From an uncultured Bacteroidota bacterium (GTDB lineage: Bacteria > Bacteroidota > Bacteroidia > Chitinophagales > Chitinophagaceae), in contig CAIWBA010000291.1 of NCBI GenBank assembly GCA_903910765.1, positions 1 through 64,000 of the forward strand: 64,000 nt of DNA, read 5' to 3'. The first letter of the stretch is position 1. Each line of letters opens with the position of its first letter. Of the stretch, positions 45,813 through 53,390 are shown piece by piece. The notes under the pieces are model-generated. The model saw nothing but the letters and a program-made list of their open reading frames with translations. It was not told the DNA's origin and did no database searches. The position numbers and the translations under genes are program-made.

Positions 45813-46787
45813 ATGAAAAATACAGATATACGATTAGGCTACTGTTGCATTAACTTGTCATTAGCTGACCAAAAGATTACCGCTAATCGAGGTATGATCA
45901 AGAAAACTTTTCAAGAAAATGGCCAATCATATTGCGGAGAGCTTGCCCATAAAAATGTTCAAGATATTCTTAAAATTCTGCAATGGAATTTAGCAAATGA
46001 CATTTATGTGTACAGAATGTCAAGTGATATTTTTCCATGGATGTCAGAATATGAAATCCAGCAATTACCTAATTTTTCAGAAATTTTACCAGACATGCAG
46101 GCAATTGGCAGATTTGTAGTTGATAATGGCATGCGAGTTTCAATGCACCCTGGCCAATTTGATGTCTTGCCTTCTCCAACTCCAGCAGTTGTCACAAAAA
46201 CAGTAAAAGATCTTGACCAGCACTGTGAAATTATGGATCTTATGGGTTTACCAATTAACGTAGGTTTTCCAATTAATATTCATGTAGGCGGTACATATGG
46301 AGATAAAGTTGCAGCAGCTGACCGATTTTGTCAAAATTTCAAATTACTTAAACCAAATACCCAAGCCAGGCTTGTTGTAGAAAATGACGATAAGGCTACT
46401 CAATATTCAGTACTCGATCTATTTAATCTGGTGCATCTTAAAATAGGTATTCCTATTACATTTGATTTCCACCATCACCGATTTAATACTGGCGATCTTA
46501 CTGAAGAGGCTGCCATTCAGTTAGCTTCTATTACTTGGCAAAAGTACACCCCGCTAACCCATTATTCAAGTTGCAAAAAAACGTTTGAGGATGCAGGTGT
46601 AATTGCACGATCCCATGCAGATTATATTTATGAGCAAATAAATAATTATGGTAAGACTATTGATATTGAATTAGAGTGTAAAGCAAAAGACTTGGCTCTA
46701 CTTAAGTATCGTACTAGTTTTAACTCCTTACTTGAAAACTATTTAGAGTTTGACGATAAGAGACTATTTGAAAAAATCGAATTATAA
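45813..46787 (+). CDS. uvsE: UV damage endonuclease UvdE
   Basis: A 324-residue UVDE family TIM-barrel nuclease. RLGYCCINLSL starts the barrel; FPWMSEYEIQQLPNF, RVSMHPGQFDVLPSP, NIHVGGTYGDKVAAADRF, LVVENDDKATQYS and ITFDFHHHRFN give the His/Glu/Asp metal ligands. It nicks DNA 5' to UV photoproducts, a repair route independent of UvrABC. A -10-like element right before it suggests separate expression, and a zinc-ribbon gene overlaps its last base. Confidence 0.9.
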   Translation: MKNTDIRLGYCCINLSLADQKITANRGMIKKTFQENGQSYCGELAHKNVQDILKILQWNLANDIYVYRMSSDIFPWMSEYEIQQLPNFSEILPDMQAIGRFVVDNGMRVSMHPGQFDVLPSPTPAVVTKTVKDLDQHCEIMDLMGLPINVGFPINIHVGGTYGDKVAAADRFCQNFKLLKPNTQARLVVENDDKATQYSVLDLFNLVHLKIGIPITFDFHHHRFNTGDLTEEAAIQLASITWQKYTPLTHYSSCKKTFEDAGVIARSHADYIYEQINNYGKTIDIELECKAKDLALLKYRTSFNSLLENYLEFDDKRLFEKIEL

Positions 46788-47047
46788 TGACTGATCAAAC
46801 AACCCAAGGCTGCGGATGCGGTGCCAAACAACCAGTTCAATTAAATACTACCTTAAGTAGAATTATGAATAAGGTATTTGTATCTGATGATGAGAAAAAA
46901 CGCCGTATGGATATTTGTAGAGCGTGTCCTCATTTTGGAGAGCTCTTATCTCAATGCGAACTTTGTGGATGTTTCTTAGAAGCAAAGACCAGATTAGTAG
47001 CATCTCACTGCGCACTAGATCAAATTGGCGAAGAGCCGAAGTGGTAA
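46787..47047 (+). CDS. Small zinc-ribbon protein (DUF6171-like)
   Basis: An 86-residue protein with cysteines CGCG near residue 9 and C-x2-C and C-x2-CxC sets (ICRACPHF, CELCGCFLEAK), then HCALDQIG. The pattern fits a small phage zinc-ribbon family. Its start overlaps the UvdE stop (ATGA-type). Function unknown. Confidence 0.65.
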   Translation: MTDQTTQGCGCGAKQPVQLNTTLSRIMNKVFVSDDEKKRRMDICRACPHFGELLSQCELCGCFLEAKTRLVASHCALDQIGEEPKW

Positions 47048-47055
47048 TAAATAAG
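47047..47055 (+). promoter_or_regulatory. T4-late-like promoter element ATAAATAAG
   Basis: It overlaps the stop of the zinc-ribbon gene and lies 14 nt before ATG 47070. Confidence 0.45.
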
Positions 47056-47069
47056 CTTAAATTTATGCC

Positions 47070-47300
47070 ATGCGAGACAGCTTATCAATAATTAATGAAG
47101 TATTAACTAGTTCAGATAATACTAAATATCGAGTTAAAGACTTTAGTGTTACCTACCTAAACCATACGTATATTACACTTGAGTGTTGTACAACTAAGTG
47201 TCGTATTAATTATAGATTTACCGATTTTAGGTCATTCCTAACTGATAATGGATTCTCATTAGCCAAGTCAACTGCAAAATCCTATCAATTTAACAGTTAA
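47070..47300 (+). CDS. Small protein with targeting-like leader
   Basis: A 76-residue protein. MRDSLSIINE ends in I-N-E and could be a short capsid-targeting leader. The rest is a small basic domain with CCTTKC. An ATG at 47065 in another frame is closed after eight codons. Function unknown. Confidence 0.5.
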   Translation: MRDSLSIINEVLTSSDNTKYRVKDFSVTYLNHTYITLECCTTKCRINYRFTDFRSFLTDNGFSLAKSTAKSYQFNS

Positions 47301-47325
47301 TAAGTTAACCACTTTTTATATTATA

Positions 47326-47334
47326 TAGTATAAT
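47326..47334 (+). promoter_or_regulatory. -10-like element TAGTATAAT
   Basis: It lies 6 nt before ATG 47341, in a 40-nt gap. Confidence 0.45.
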
Positions 47335-47340
47335 ATTAGT

Positions 47341-47565
47341 ATGGGATTTAATAAATTTTTTGTACCTGAACCAACCGAAGTAGTTAGACAGGTAAAATTG
47401 AACGGGCCAACCAAGTTCATTAATCGTAAAATTGATGCAGTAATTGGTAATACTACCAGTATCAAAATGTTGGATCATATTGAGTTAGAGGTTAACTCAG
47501 GTAAATTAGATAAGCAGATATTAACTAGCTTATGTAAAAAATTTCCAAAGTATTTTAATGCCTAG
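47341..47565 (+). CDS. Small protein, unknown
   Basis: A 74-residue basic soluble protein (FINRKIDAVIGNTTSIKMLD). It overlaps the next gene by 8 nt, and both probably share the TAGTATAAT promoter and the terminator at 47851. Confidence 0.55.
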   Translation: MGFNKFFVPEPTEVVRQVKLNGPTKFINRKIDAVIGNTTSIKMLDHIELEVNSGKLDKQILTSLCKKFPKYFNA

Positions 47566-47848
47566 CCCAACAAGAGCAAAAACTGTCTGTTTAATAACAG
47601 TAGTTGTTGGAGAGACTGAATCTCATGTTTGTGTAACCGGTACATTTAGAGGAGCATATAAACTTGCACTATTTGAGGCAGGGATTTCATTTCCTAACTT
47701 AAGCGAAAGAGCTTCACAAACCCTAATGAGGCAAAATGGGTCAGTTAAACTTTGGGATACTAAAAAGTTTGCATACGAAGAAGAGGCCAAGTGGTCTCCA
47801 ATTGGAAAGATAATTTCAGTCTGTAAAGTTCCAGTAAAACACACATAA
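47558..47848 (+). CDS. Small protein, unknown
   Basis: A 96-residue basic, beta-rich protein (AKTVCLITVVVGETESHVCV, GTFRGAYKLALFEAG). It ends right before a terminator. No known motif. Confidence 0.6.
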   Translation: MPSPTRAKTVCLITVVVGETESHVCVTGTFRGAYKLALFEAGISFPNLSERASQTLMRQNGSVKLWDTKKFAYEEEAKWSPIGKIISVCKVPVKHT

Positions 47849-47877
47849 AAAAAGAGAGCAACCGCTCTCTTTTTTAT
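47847..47877 (+). terminator. Rho-independent terminator, bidirectional type
   Basis: AAAAAGAGAGC, loop AACC, GCTCTCTTTTTTA. It lies between the plus-strand gene ending at 47848 and the minus-strand gene ending at 47892, and both orientations have a T run. Confidence 0.85.
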
Positions 47878-47891
47878 TTAAGTAATTGGAG

Positions 47892-48089
47892 TTACTCAAT
47901 TAATCCTAGGATTTTTGACTCTTGAACTAATTCTAATTGACATGGAGAAATTCCTTCACCAAATCTTTTTAATAATTTTTCTTCAGCTTCTCCAATTGAA
48001 GTTGCATCAACTAAATACACTTCACGAATCTTTTTGTTTTTTCCATTGTCATCTTCTGACTCAAATCTTAATCTTGCTAAGTAATACAT
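47892..48089 (-). CDS. DUF4494-like small protein
   Basis: A 65-residue protein (YYLARLRFESEDDNGKNKKI, REVYLVDATSIGEAEEKLL). The order of a first strand, a KKIREVYLVDA strand and an EAE helix matches DUF4494, known from Bacteroidetes and their phages, though this copy is short (the family is often near 150 residues). Function unknown. Confidence 0.6.
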   Translation of the reverse strand: MYYLARLRFESEDDNGKNKKIREVYLVDATSIGEAEEKLLKRFGEGISPCQLELVQESKILGLIE

Positions 48090-48130
48090 ATTATATGGTT
48101 TTAAATTTATTAAACTGTTATACTCGTAAA

Positions 48131-48697
48131 TTATCGAGTAGTTTTATGAGGTCTTAAAGATTGTACACTTTTACCTTTTTCCATGTTTGATTTTTTAGAT
48201 GGTGTACTTAATATTCCATTATCTGGGATATTGCTAGTTTTAGAAAATACCTTGTTTTTATTCATAGACTCTTCGGTCTTTTGTGCAGATTTCAAAGCTT
48301 TTGCATCTGGGTAACTTTTATCTCCAGGTTTTGCAGGTTTTTCTCCACGCTTTCTTTTTGCATTGATATTATCCCATAAACCTTTTTTCTTTTCGGAAAT
48401 GTTTAGACTTGCCAATAGTGTGTCAGATTCATCTGCAAAACTTTGTGCAATATCTTCTCCTTCTAAATTATTAATCTTTAAAATAAGATCATTTTGTAAA
48501 TCTTTAATTCTGGTATGGGTTTCATACTTTTCTGTATGCTGGTCAATTTCAATAGGCGAAGTTGCATATTGATTAGCTAAGTCAATTAGTTCCTGGGTAA
48601 TATTGTGATAAATTGGGTCAGATTTCATATTTGGAGCCTGGTGAAATTTATCATAACCTTCTTCAAATTTTTCAAATAGTGCAATGTAACGTTTCAT
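48131..48697 (-). CDS. Probable capsid-targeted basic protein
   Basis: A 188-residue protein with leader MKRYIALFEKFEE (L-F-E or F-E-E as possible cut). A helical part follows, and the C-terminal half is Lys/Ser-rich and probably disordered (KRKRGEKPAKPGDKSYPDA). This basic composition fits a DNA-associated internal protein. A late-type promoter faces it at 48723-48731. Confidence 0.55.
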   Translation of the reverse strand: MKRYIALFEKFEEGYDKFHQAPNMKSDPIYHNITQELIDLANQYATSPIEIDQHTEKYETHTRIKDLQNDLILKINNLEGEDIAQSFADESDTLLASLNISEKKKGLWDNINAKRKRGEKPAKPGDKSYPDAKALKSAQKTEESMNKNKVFSKTSNIPDNGILSTPSKKSNMEKGKSVQSLRPHKTTR

Positions 48698-48722
48698 TAG
48701 TTTTTGGTATAATTTTAATAAA

Positions 48723-48731
48723 GTTATTTAT
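48723..48731 (-). promoter_or_regulatory. T4-late-like promoter element ATAAATAAC
   Basis: Reverse complement of GTTATTTAT, 25 nt before the start at 48697; continues as TTAATAAAA-like sequence on the coding strand. Confidence 0.5.
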
Positions 48732-48790
48732 CTAAAAGAAATGGGTTACCTAATTAAAAAACTTCATACTGGGTTCAAATTATAAAACAG

Positions 48791-48799
48791 TAGTATAAT
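48791..48799 (+). promoter_or_regulatory. -10-like element TAGTATAAT
   Basis: It lies 5 nt before ATG 48805 and is divergent from the late element at 48723. Confidence 0.45.
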
Positions 48800-48804
48800 A
48801 GAAT

Positions 48805-49158
48805 ATGAAAGATATTATTGACTTAGGCAATTTGGTATTTAATCAACTAGTAAAATCACATGGTGAACTTGAAGAGTCTAGAACCCTATTTCTTTATGGA
48901 ATTACAGTTGGTTCAAATTGGCAAGTACTAGGTTCAATAAAAGTAGTAATAATTGATCAGACTGGGGTATCAATTAATTTTGAAGACTCTATAATTACTG
49001 ATGTAAATAGTCAATGGAAACAAATAATTGAGAATCGCCAAGGAGTTAAAGCAGCTGCTGAAATTTCAAAAATAAAATCAAATAACAAACAATTTAAGGA
49101 CGGAGAAACTTATGAATTTTGGCAAAATGAAGGTCCTTGGAGAGAAATAAATTTTTAA
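48805..49158 (+). CDS. Small protein, unknown
   Basis: A 117-residue soluble protein (VLGSIKVVIIDQTGVSINFE; ends with YEFWQNEGPWREINF). No family recognised. First of three small genes before thymidylate synthase, probably one transcript from the -10-like element at 48791. Confidence 0.6.
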   Translation: MKDIIDLGNLVFNQLVKSHGELEESRTLFLYGITVGSNWQVLGSIKVVIIDQTGVSINFEDSIITDVNSQWKQIIENRQGVKAAAEISKIKSNNKQFKDGETYEFWQNEGPWREINF

Positions 49159-49160
49159 CT

Positions 49161-49409
49161 ATGAATAATAAATTGTCTTTAATAAATCATGAAGGCGATT
49201 GCTTATGGGCAGTTCGTAATGAGGTAGATGAAATTGTAATATATGATCAATGGAGATCATTAGTTACTACCTTAACTATTCCAGAGTTTTGCTCATGGAT
49301 AGATGGTGAGTTTGATATAACGGACTCTCATGATAAGCCCTGGAATTGGAATAAAGAACATAAAGAGGCTAAACCTAGTATGTTTAAATTACTTAATTTT
49401 TTAAAATAA
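49161..49409 (+). CDS. Small protein, unknown
   Basis: An 82-residue acidic protein. ATG 49161, 2 nt after the preceding stop, is preferred to TTG 49137. Contains two Trp-rich segments (CLWAVRNEVDEIVIYDQWRS). Function unknown. Confidence 0.6.
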   Translation: MNNKLSLINHEGDCLWAVRNEVDEIVIYDQWRSLVTTLTIPEFCSWIDGEFDITDSHDKPWNWNKEHKEAKPSMFKLLNFLK

Positions 49410-49414
49410 AAGAT

Positions 49415-49561
49415 ATGAATAAAGAAGAAGCAAAAGACGAGTTAATCAAGATATTATACTCTCAAGTAATGGACTTAACAATGATGTCCAAAATAGAATT
49501 AGGTGATGATGTAATTGCTGAGATTAAACGATTGCAAGATATTATCCACGCTCCATTTTAG
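49415..49561 (+). CDS. Very small helical protein, unknown
   Basis: A 48-residue protein (MNKEEAKDELIKILYSQVMD to IIHAPF) filling the gap between its neighbours (5 nt after one, 2 nt before thyA). Helix-rich, acidic. The fit in the operon and the absence of stops support it. Confidence 0.55.
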   Translation: MNKEEAKDELIKILYSQVMDLTMMSKIELGDDVIAEIKRLQDIIHAPF

Positions 49562-49563
49562 TT

Positions 49564-50892
49564 ATGAACAAACTAGATAAAGATTATCAAGCACTACTCC
49601 AAGATATCTTAGATAATGGAGTAACCAAGTCCGACAGAACAGGAACTGGAACAATATCAGTATTTGGAAGACAGATACGTCATAAGATGAGTGACGGCTT
49701 TCCATTACTTACAACCAAAAAGATGGCTTGGAAGACAATGGTGACAGAATTAATATGGTTCCTACGTGGTGATACAAACATCAAATACCTTGTTGATAAT
49801 AATTGTCATATTTGGGATGGTGATGCATATAAACATTACTTAAACAAAGCTAAAAACTACACAACCGAAGATTTATTTTACAATAAATTATCTGGTGTGG
49901 GCGATGTAATTGAAGGTATGTTAGAAGCACATACCAGAGATTTTAGACCTTATACTCAAGAAGAATTTATCAACAAAATCAAAACCGATGATGAGTTTGC
50001 TAAACAGTGGGGTGAGTTAGGATCAATTTATGGTAAGCAATGGAGAAGTTGGAGCCGAAATGCAACTCGTGATGAGAAAATAGTTGACCCTGGTGTTTAT
50101 ACAAAACAAATAGACCAAATCCAAAACCTAATCAACGATCTTAAAACAAATCCAGACTCGAGACGATTAATGGTTTCAGCTTGGAATGTAGGTGAATTAG
50201 ATCAAATGGTTCTTCCACCTTGTCATTATGGATTTCAAGTTTATACAAGAGAGTTGAGTGAAAGCGAAAGATTTAATTGGTATGGAAACAAAATAGGTTC
50301 TCACATGCATCATGACCACATTGAACAGGAAATGAATGAGAATAATGTTCCAACCAGAGCATTATCGTTAATGTGGAATCAACGTTCAGTAGATACATTT
50401 TTAGGTTTACCATTCAATATAGCTTCTTATGGTTTACTACTTGAAATCATTGCTAAAGCAGTTAATATGGTTCCTGATGAATTGGTTGGAAACTTAGGTG
50501 ATGTACATTTATATTCAAATCATATTGACCAGGCAAAAGAACAAATTGGTAGAGAATATTCAGTTGATGAAAGACTTGATCTACTATATAAAATTGAACC
50601 TGACTTTAATGCAGTTTCTAGATTTGGAATAGCTGGACATATTAATAGCTATTGTAATTCTATAATTGATGAATATGGAATCGCCAAAAGAACTAGAGAG
50701 CCATTCAAATTACCAACCTTAAATATCAATACTGAGTTTTGGCCTAAGGAAACTGAAGATGGTCCATTAGATGCAGTTGCAATAGTTAACGGATTTAGTG
50801 ATGCCAATTTTTGTAAATGCCTATTAGAAGAAGATATTCAATTAGGTAATTATCAATCACATCCAACAATTAAAGCACCTTTATCAAATTAG
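49564..50892 (+). CDS. thyA: Thymidylate synthase, enlarged
   Basis: A 442-residue ThyA; cellular enzymes have about 264. SDRTGTGTISVFGRQIRHKM is the dUMP-site Arg loop, MVTELIWFLRGDTNIKYL follows, LPPCHYGFQVY carries the active-site Cys near residue 218, and QRSVDTFLGLPFNIASY and YSNHIDQAKEQ match further on. The end YQSHPTIKAPLSN corresponds to the C-terminal segment. Extra sequence lies at about 95-165 (between WDGDAYKHYL and GSIYGKQWRSW) , 230-270 (MHHDHIEQEMNENN) and 340-420. It makes dTMP for phage DNA. Its stop overlaps the stop of the convergent lysin gene. Confidence 0.9.
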   Translation: MNKLDKDYQALLQDILDNGVTKSDRTGTGTISVFGRQIRHKMSDGFPLLTTKKMAWKTMVTELIWFLRGDTNIKYLVDNNCHIWDGDAYKHYLNKAKNYTTEDLFYNKLSGVGDVIEGMLEAHTRDFRPYTQEEFINKIKTDDEFAKQWGELGSIYGKQWRSWSRNATRDEKIVDPGVYTKQIDQIQNLINDLKTNPDSRRLMVSAWNVGELDQMVLPPCHYGFQVYTRELSESERFNWYGNKIGSHMHHDHIEQEMNENNVPTRALSLMWNQRSVDTFLGLPFNIASYGLLLEIIAKAVNMVPDELVGNLGDVHLYSNHIDQAKEQIGREYSVDERLDLLYKIEPDFNAVSRFGIAGHINSYCNSIIDEYGIAKRTREPFKLPTLNINTEFWPKETEDGPLDAVAIVNGFSDANFCKCLLEEDIQLGNYQSHPTIKAPLSN

Positions 50893-52223
50893 GCAATATT
50901 TTTTGAGTCTAATGAACTAGCAAAAGCTTTTGCTTTTTGTAAACCTGCTGAAACTACTGCTCCATCTAATGAAGTTCCCCAACCTGCATTTGCTCTAATA
51001 TAGTCAGTAACTGCAGAATCTAGGTCAGAATAATCATTTGGGTTTTTATTATGTCTCTTAAATGTATCAACAAAATATAGAATTGCAAATTCAGCTGCAA
51101 CCTCAGGTTTTTCAAGAAGTTCAGGGTTTTTAACAATATCAATACTACCTAAAGACTGATTTGACTTATTATAAATCTTTTGTAAGTTTTCGTAATTTCC
51201 TTTGAATGTTATTCCGTTAAAACCTCGACCTTTATATTTTTCTCCATCACCTGGTTCAGTATTACCGTACATTCCTCCATATACTGCTTCCCAAAATTTA
51301 CTGTCAAATCCAGCTTTACCTAATTGTCTCCAACCTTCAATTTCTTCATCTGAGTATTTTGAAATTCGGTTACCAAATACCTCTTTCATTCTGGTAAGTG
51401 GTGTACTAAAATATGAAGTTTCACTACCTCCTTTTGCTGACTCTTTTGAAATTACTCCAAGTATTGCTTTACGAGCAAATTCATTAGTTATTCCATGTTT
51501 GTCCATTGACTTTTCCAAGGCTTTCATATTTGCCTCTGGAAAAGCACTTACTGCTTTAAAGTTTGCGCCTTTACCTGCAGTTAATTGTGTTGAATATTTG
51601 TCTAAATCAGCTTGTGAAAAATTCTTTTCTTTTAATTTTGTAACAAGTCTCTTAATTAAGTCTGAGTCGATTACAATACCGCTTGCTGATAAATTGCTAG
51701 TAGTTGCCTCTGCTCCAGTTAATCCGCTAACGATAATAGGGTCTTCTACTTTAGCATTTGCAGTTTTAGAATTTTCTGCACTTTTTCCATATGATAAATG
51801 AAAGTGACCTGCTGTTGCAGCTGCCGTTGGATTAGTATATTCATCTATATAACTAAAACCTGGAGTTCCAGCTGAAACTCGATTAAGTACAGAAATCATT
51901 TGTTCATGAGCTTCATCTGAGTTAGGTGAAATTACAAGATCAATGGCTTGACCTTTTGTATGTCTACTTACATATGATAAGTTATGGTGAAATGCATCAT
52001 TTCCTCCAGTAACTGTAACTTTAACACTTGGTGCAAGTTTTTTAAATTCTTCAAGAACTACTTCAGAAATCTTTTGAATATCATCAGTAATATCTCCACC
52101 ACTACTAAGCTCTGATGATTTTTCAGAATATCCAAGTTCGGCTAATTTATCTCTAAGCTCGTCAGATTGAGTTGCTTCATTAAGTCCATTTTTAAAATCA
52201 GTATACGATTTAATTTTGGTCAT
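50889..52223 (-). CDS. Two-domain peptidoglycan hydrolase (M15 peptidase + GH19-like) with targeting-like leader
   Basis: A 444-residue protein. Residues about 45-150 look like an M15-type D,D-peptidase: SRHTKGQAIDLVI with His88 and Asp95, and AGHFHLSYGK with His140/His142. Residues about 235-440 resemble GH19 lysozyme/chitinase: ISKESAKGGSETSYFSTPL, TRMKEVFGNRISKYSDEEI and KYKGRGFNGITFKGNYENL. The leader MTKIKSYTDFKNGLNE ends in L-N-E, as in the other putative internal proteins. Either this is the endolysin, or it is a virion-borne hydrolase used at entry. It is expressed with the peptidoglycan-binding gene upstream. Confidence 0.75.
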   Translation of the reverse strand: MTKIKSYTDFKNGLNEATQSDELRDKLAELGYSEKSSELSSGGDITDDIQKISEVVLEEFKKLAPSVKVTVTGGNDAFHHNLSYVSRHTKGQAIDLVISPNSDEAHEQMISVLNRVSAGTPGFSYIDEYTNPTAAATAGHFHLSYGKSAENSKTANAKVEDPIIVSGLTGAEATTSNLSASGIVIDSDLIKRLVTKLKEKNFSQADLDKYSTQLTAGKGANFKAVSAFPEANMKALEKSMDKHGITNEFARKAILGVISKESAKGGSETSYFSTPLTRMKEVFGNRISKYSDEEIEGWRQLGKAGFDSKFWEAVYGGMYGNTEPGDGEKYKGRGFNGITFKGNYENLQKIYNKSNQSLGSIDIVKNPELLEKPEVAAEFAILYFVDTFKRHNKNPNDYSDLDSAVTDYIRANAGWGTSLDGAVVSAGLQKAKAFASSLDSKNIA

Positions 52224-52588
52224 TAGATTCCTTGAGTTTTTTTAGTATCTTCATTAAACTTCTTAATTGCAGAAGCTGTTTCTGGACCAAAATATCCATC
52301 AATTCCATATTTTTCAAGCTTATAACCTAAAAATTCTAGTGCAAGTTGAATATCTTCAACCATTTTAGAATATTTCATTTCTCCTGACTTTTCAACAGGA
52401 ATAGACTTTTTAGAACCTGCAAAATCTTCAAGAGTTTTATAAAATTCAGAGAGCTTATCATCAAGTATATCCTGGTTCTCAGTGTTTCCTTGTTTCTTAG
52501 CTTCACCTTCTTCACTTTTTCCAGTTAGCCAGTCCCAAAAACCGCCTTCATTAATAGTTGAGTTAAACTCAGTAAATGTTTTAATCAT
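52223..52588 (-). CDS. Peptidoglycan-binding protein with targeting-like leader
   Basis: A 121-residue protein. Residues about 70-118 (MVEDIQLALEFLGYKLEKYG, IDGYFGPETASAIKKFNED) are a PG_binding_1 domain. Leader MIKTFTEFNSTINE ends in I-N-E and is close to the T4 type. GGFWDWLTGKSEEGEAKKQG links the two. Start and stop of the pair overlap at TAATG (52221-52225), so the binding protein and the hydrolase are probably made together. Confidence 0.75.
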   Translation of the reverse strand: MIKTFTEFNSTINEGGFWDWLTGKSEEGEAKKQGNTENQDILDDKLSEFYKTLEDFAGSKKSIPVEKSGEMKYSKMVEDIQLALEFLGYKLEKYGIDGYFGPETASAIKKFNEDTKKTQGI

Positions 52589-52625
52589 GTTAAACTTTAA
52601 TTGTTTATTGTGTAATAGATACTAA

Positions 52626-52634
52626 ATTATTTAT
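52626..52634 (-). promoter_or_regulatory. T4-late-like promoter element ATAAATAAT
   Basis: Reverse complement of ATTATTTAT, 37 nt before the start at 52588, a wider gap than usual; continues as TTTAG. Confidence 0.45.
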
Positions 52635-52637
52635 CCA

Positions 52638-53390
52638 ATGTCTGAATCAATTAAACGAGTTGTGCTAAATGGGTTTCGATATTATCAAGTATCTGATTCA
52701 ACTGGAATACTTGGAACCTTTCCTAGTGTAACCTCTGTCCTTGGAGATACATCGGATAAATCTGGGCTTGACTCTTGGCGTAATAGAATTGGCCATCAAA
52801 AGGCTGATCAAATAGGCCAGGATGCAGCAAATAGAGGAACTGTGATGCACCGACTATGCGAAATTTATCTTAACTTACCTCAATCAATGAAATCCAAGGA
52901 CAGGCTTGAAGATACTCTTGCCCTTGCAAGATTAGATGATGAAATTGACCAGTTTGATAATCGAGCAAAAATTGTAGGCGGGATGCTTTTCTATAATTTT
53001 ATTAAATCAAATTCGTTTGATGAAATAAAGAAGGTAATTGCTCAAGAGAGGTTTCTATGGACCTCCAGAGATGGTGGATTTGCTGGAACAGTTGATAATG
53101 TTTCAGAATTAATAACTGGTGACCATGCAATTGTTGACTTCAAGACTGCTCGTAAACCAAAGGATGAAAAATGGATTGAGGATTATAAAAATCAGGTAGC
53201 TGCATATTCAGTTGCAGTTTGGGATCGAATGCAGATTAAGACAGTTACTTGCCGAATTTGGATCTCAAATGAACTACATATAGCTCCACAAAATTTTAGA
53301 ATGGACTCAAGTGAAATGCGTGAGTACTATTTTAAATTTAGAGAAAGATTAGCGGATTTCTATAAGAAGAATCCGCCAATTATACTTTAG
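52638..53390 (+). CDS. PD-(D/E)XK exonuclease, RecB/Cas4-like
   Basis: A 250-residue nuclease. GTVMHRLCEIYL supplies the His/Glu motif near residue 70, GGFAGTVDNVSEL the Asp, AIVDFKTARKP the Asp-x-Lys core near 168, and YKNQVAAYSVAVWD the QxxxY motif. The family includes RecB-type and phage exonucleases for recombination or degradation of host DNA. It is bordered by convergent or divergent late genes and ends 4 nt into the next minus-strand gene. Confidence 0.8.
   Translation: MSESIKRVVLNGFRYYQVSDSTGILGTFPSVTSVLGDTSDKSGLDSWRNRIGHQKADQIGQDAANRGTVMHRLCEIYLNLPQSMKSKDRLEDTLALARLDDEIDQFDNRAKIVGGMLFYNFIKSNSFDEIKKVIAQERFLWTSRDGGFAGTVDNVSELITGDHAIVDFKTARKPKDEKWIEDYKNQVAAYSVAVWDRMQIKTVTCRIWISNELHIAPQNFRMDSSEMREYYFKFRERLADFYKKNPPIIL

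Noticed and set aside
51202-51801. A 199-residue open frame on the plus strand
   Set aside because: It is antisense to the peptidoglycan hydrolase, whose motifs are convincing; it has no domain or start context.
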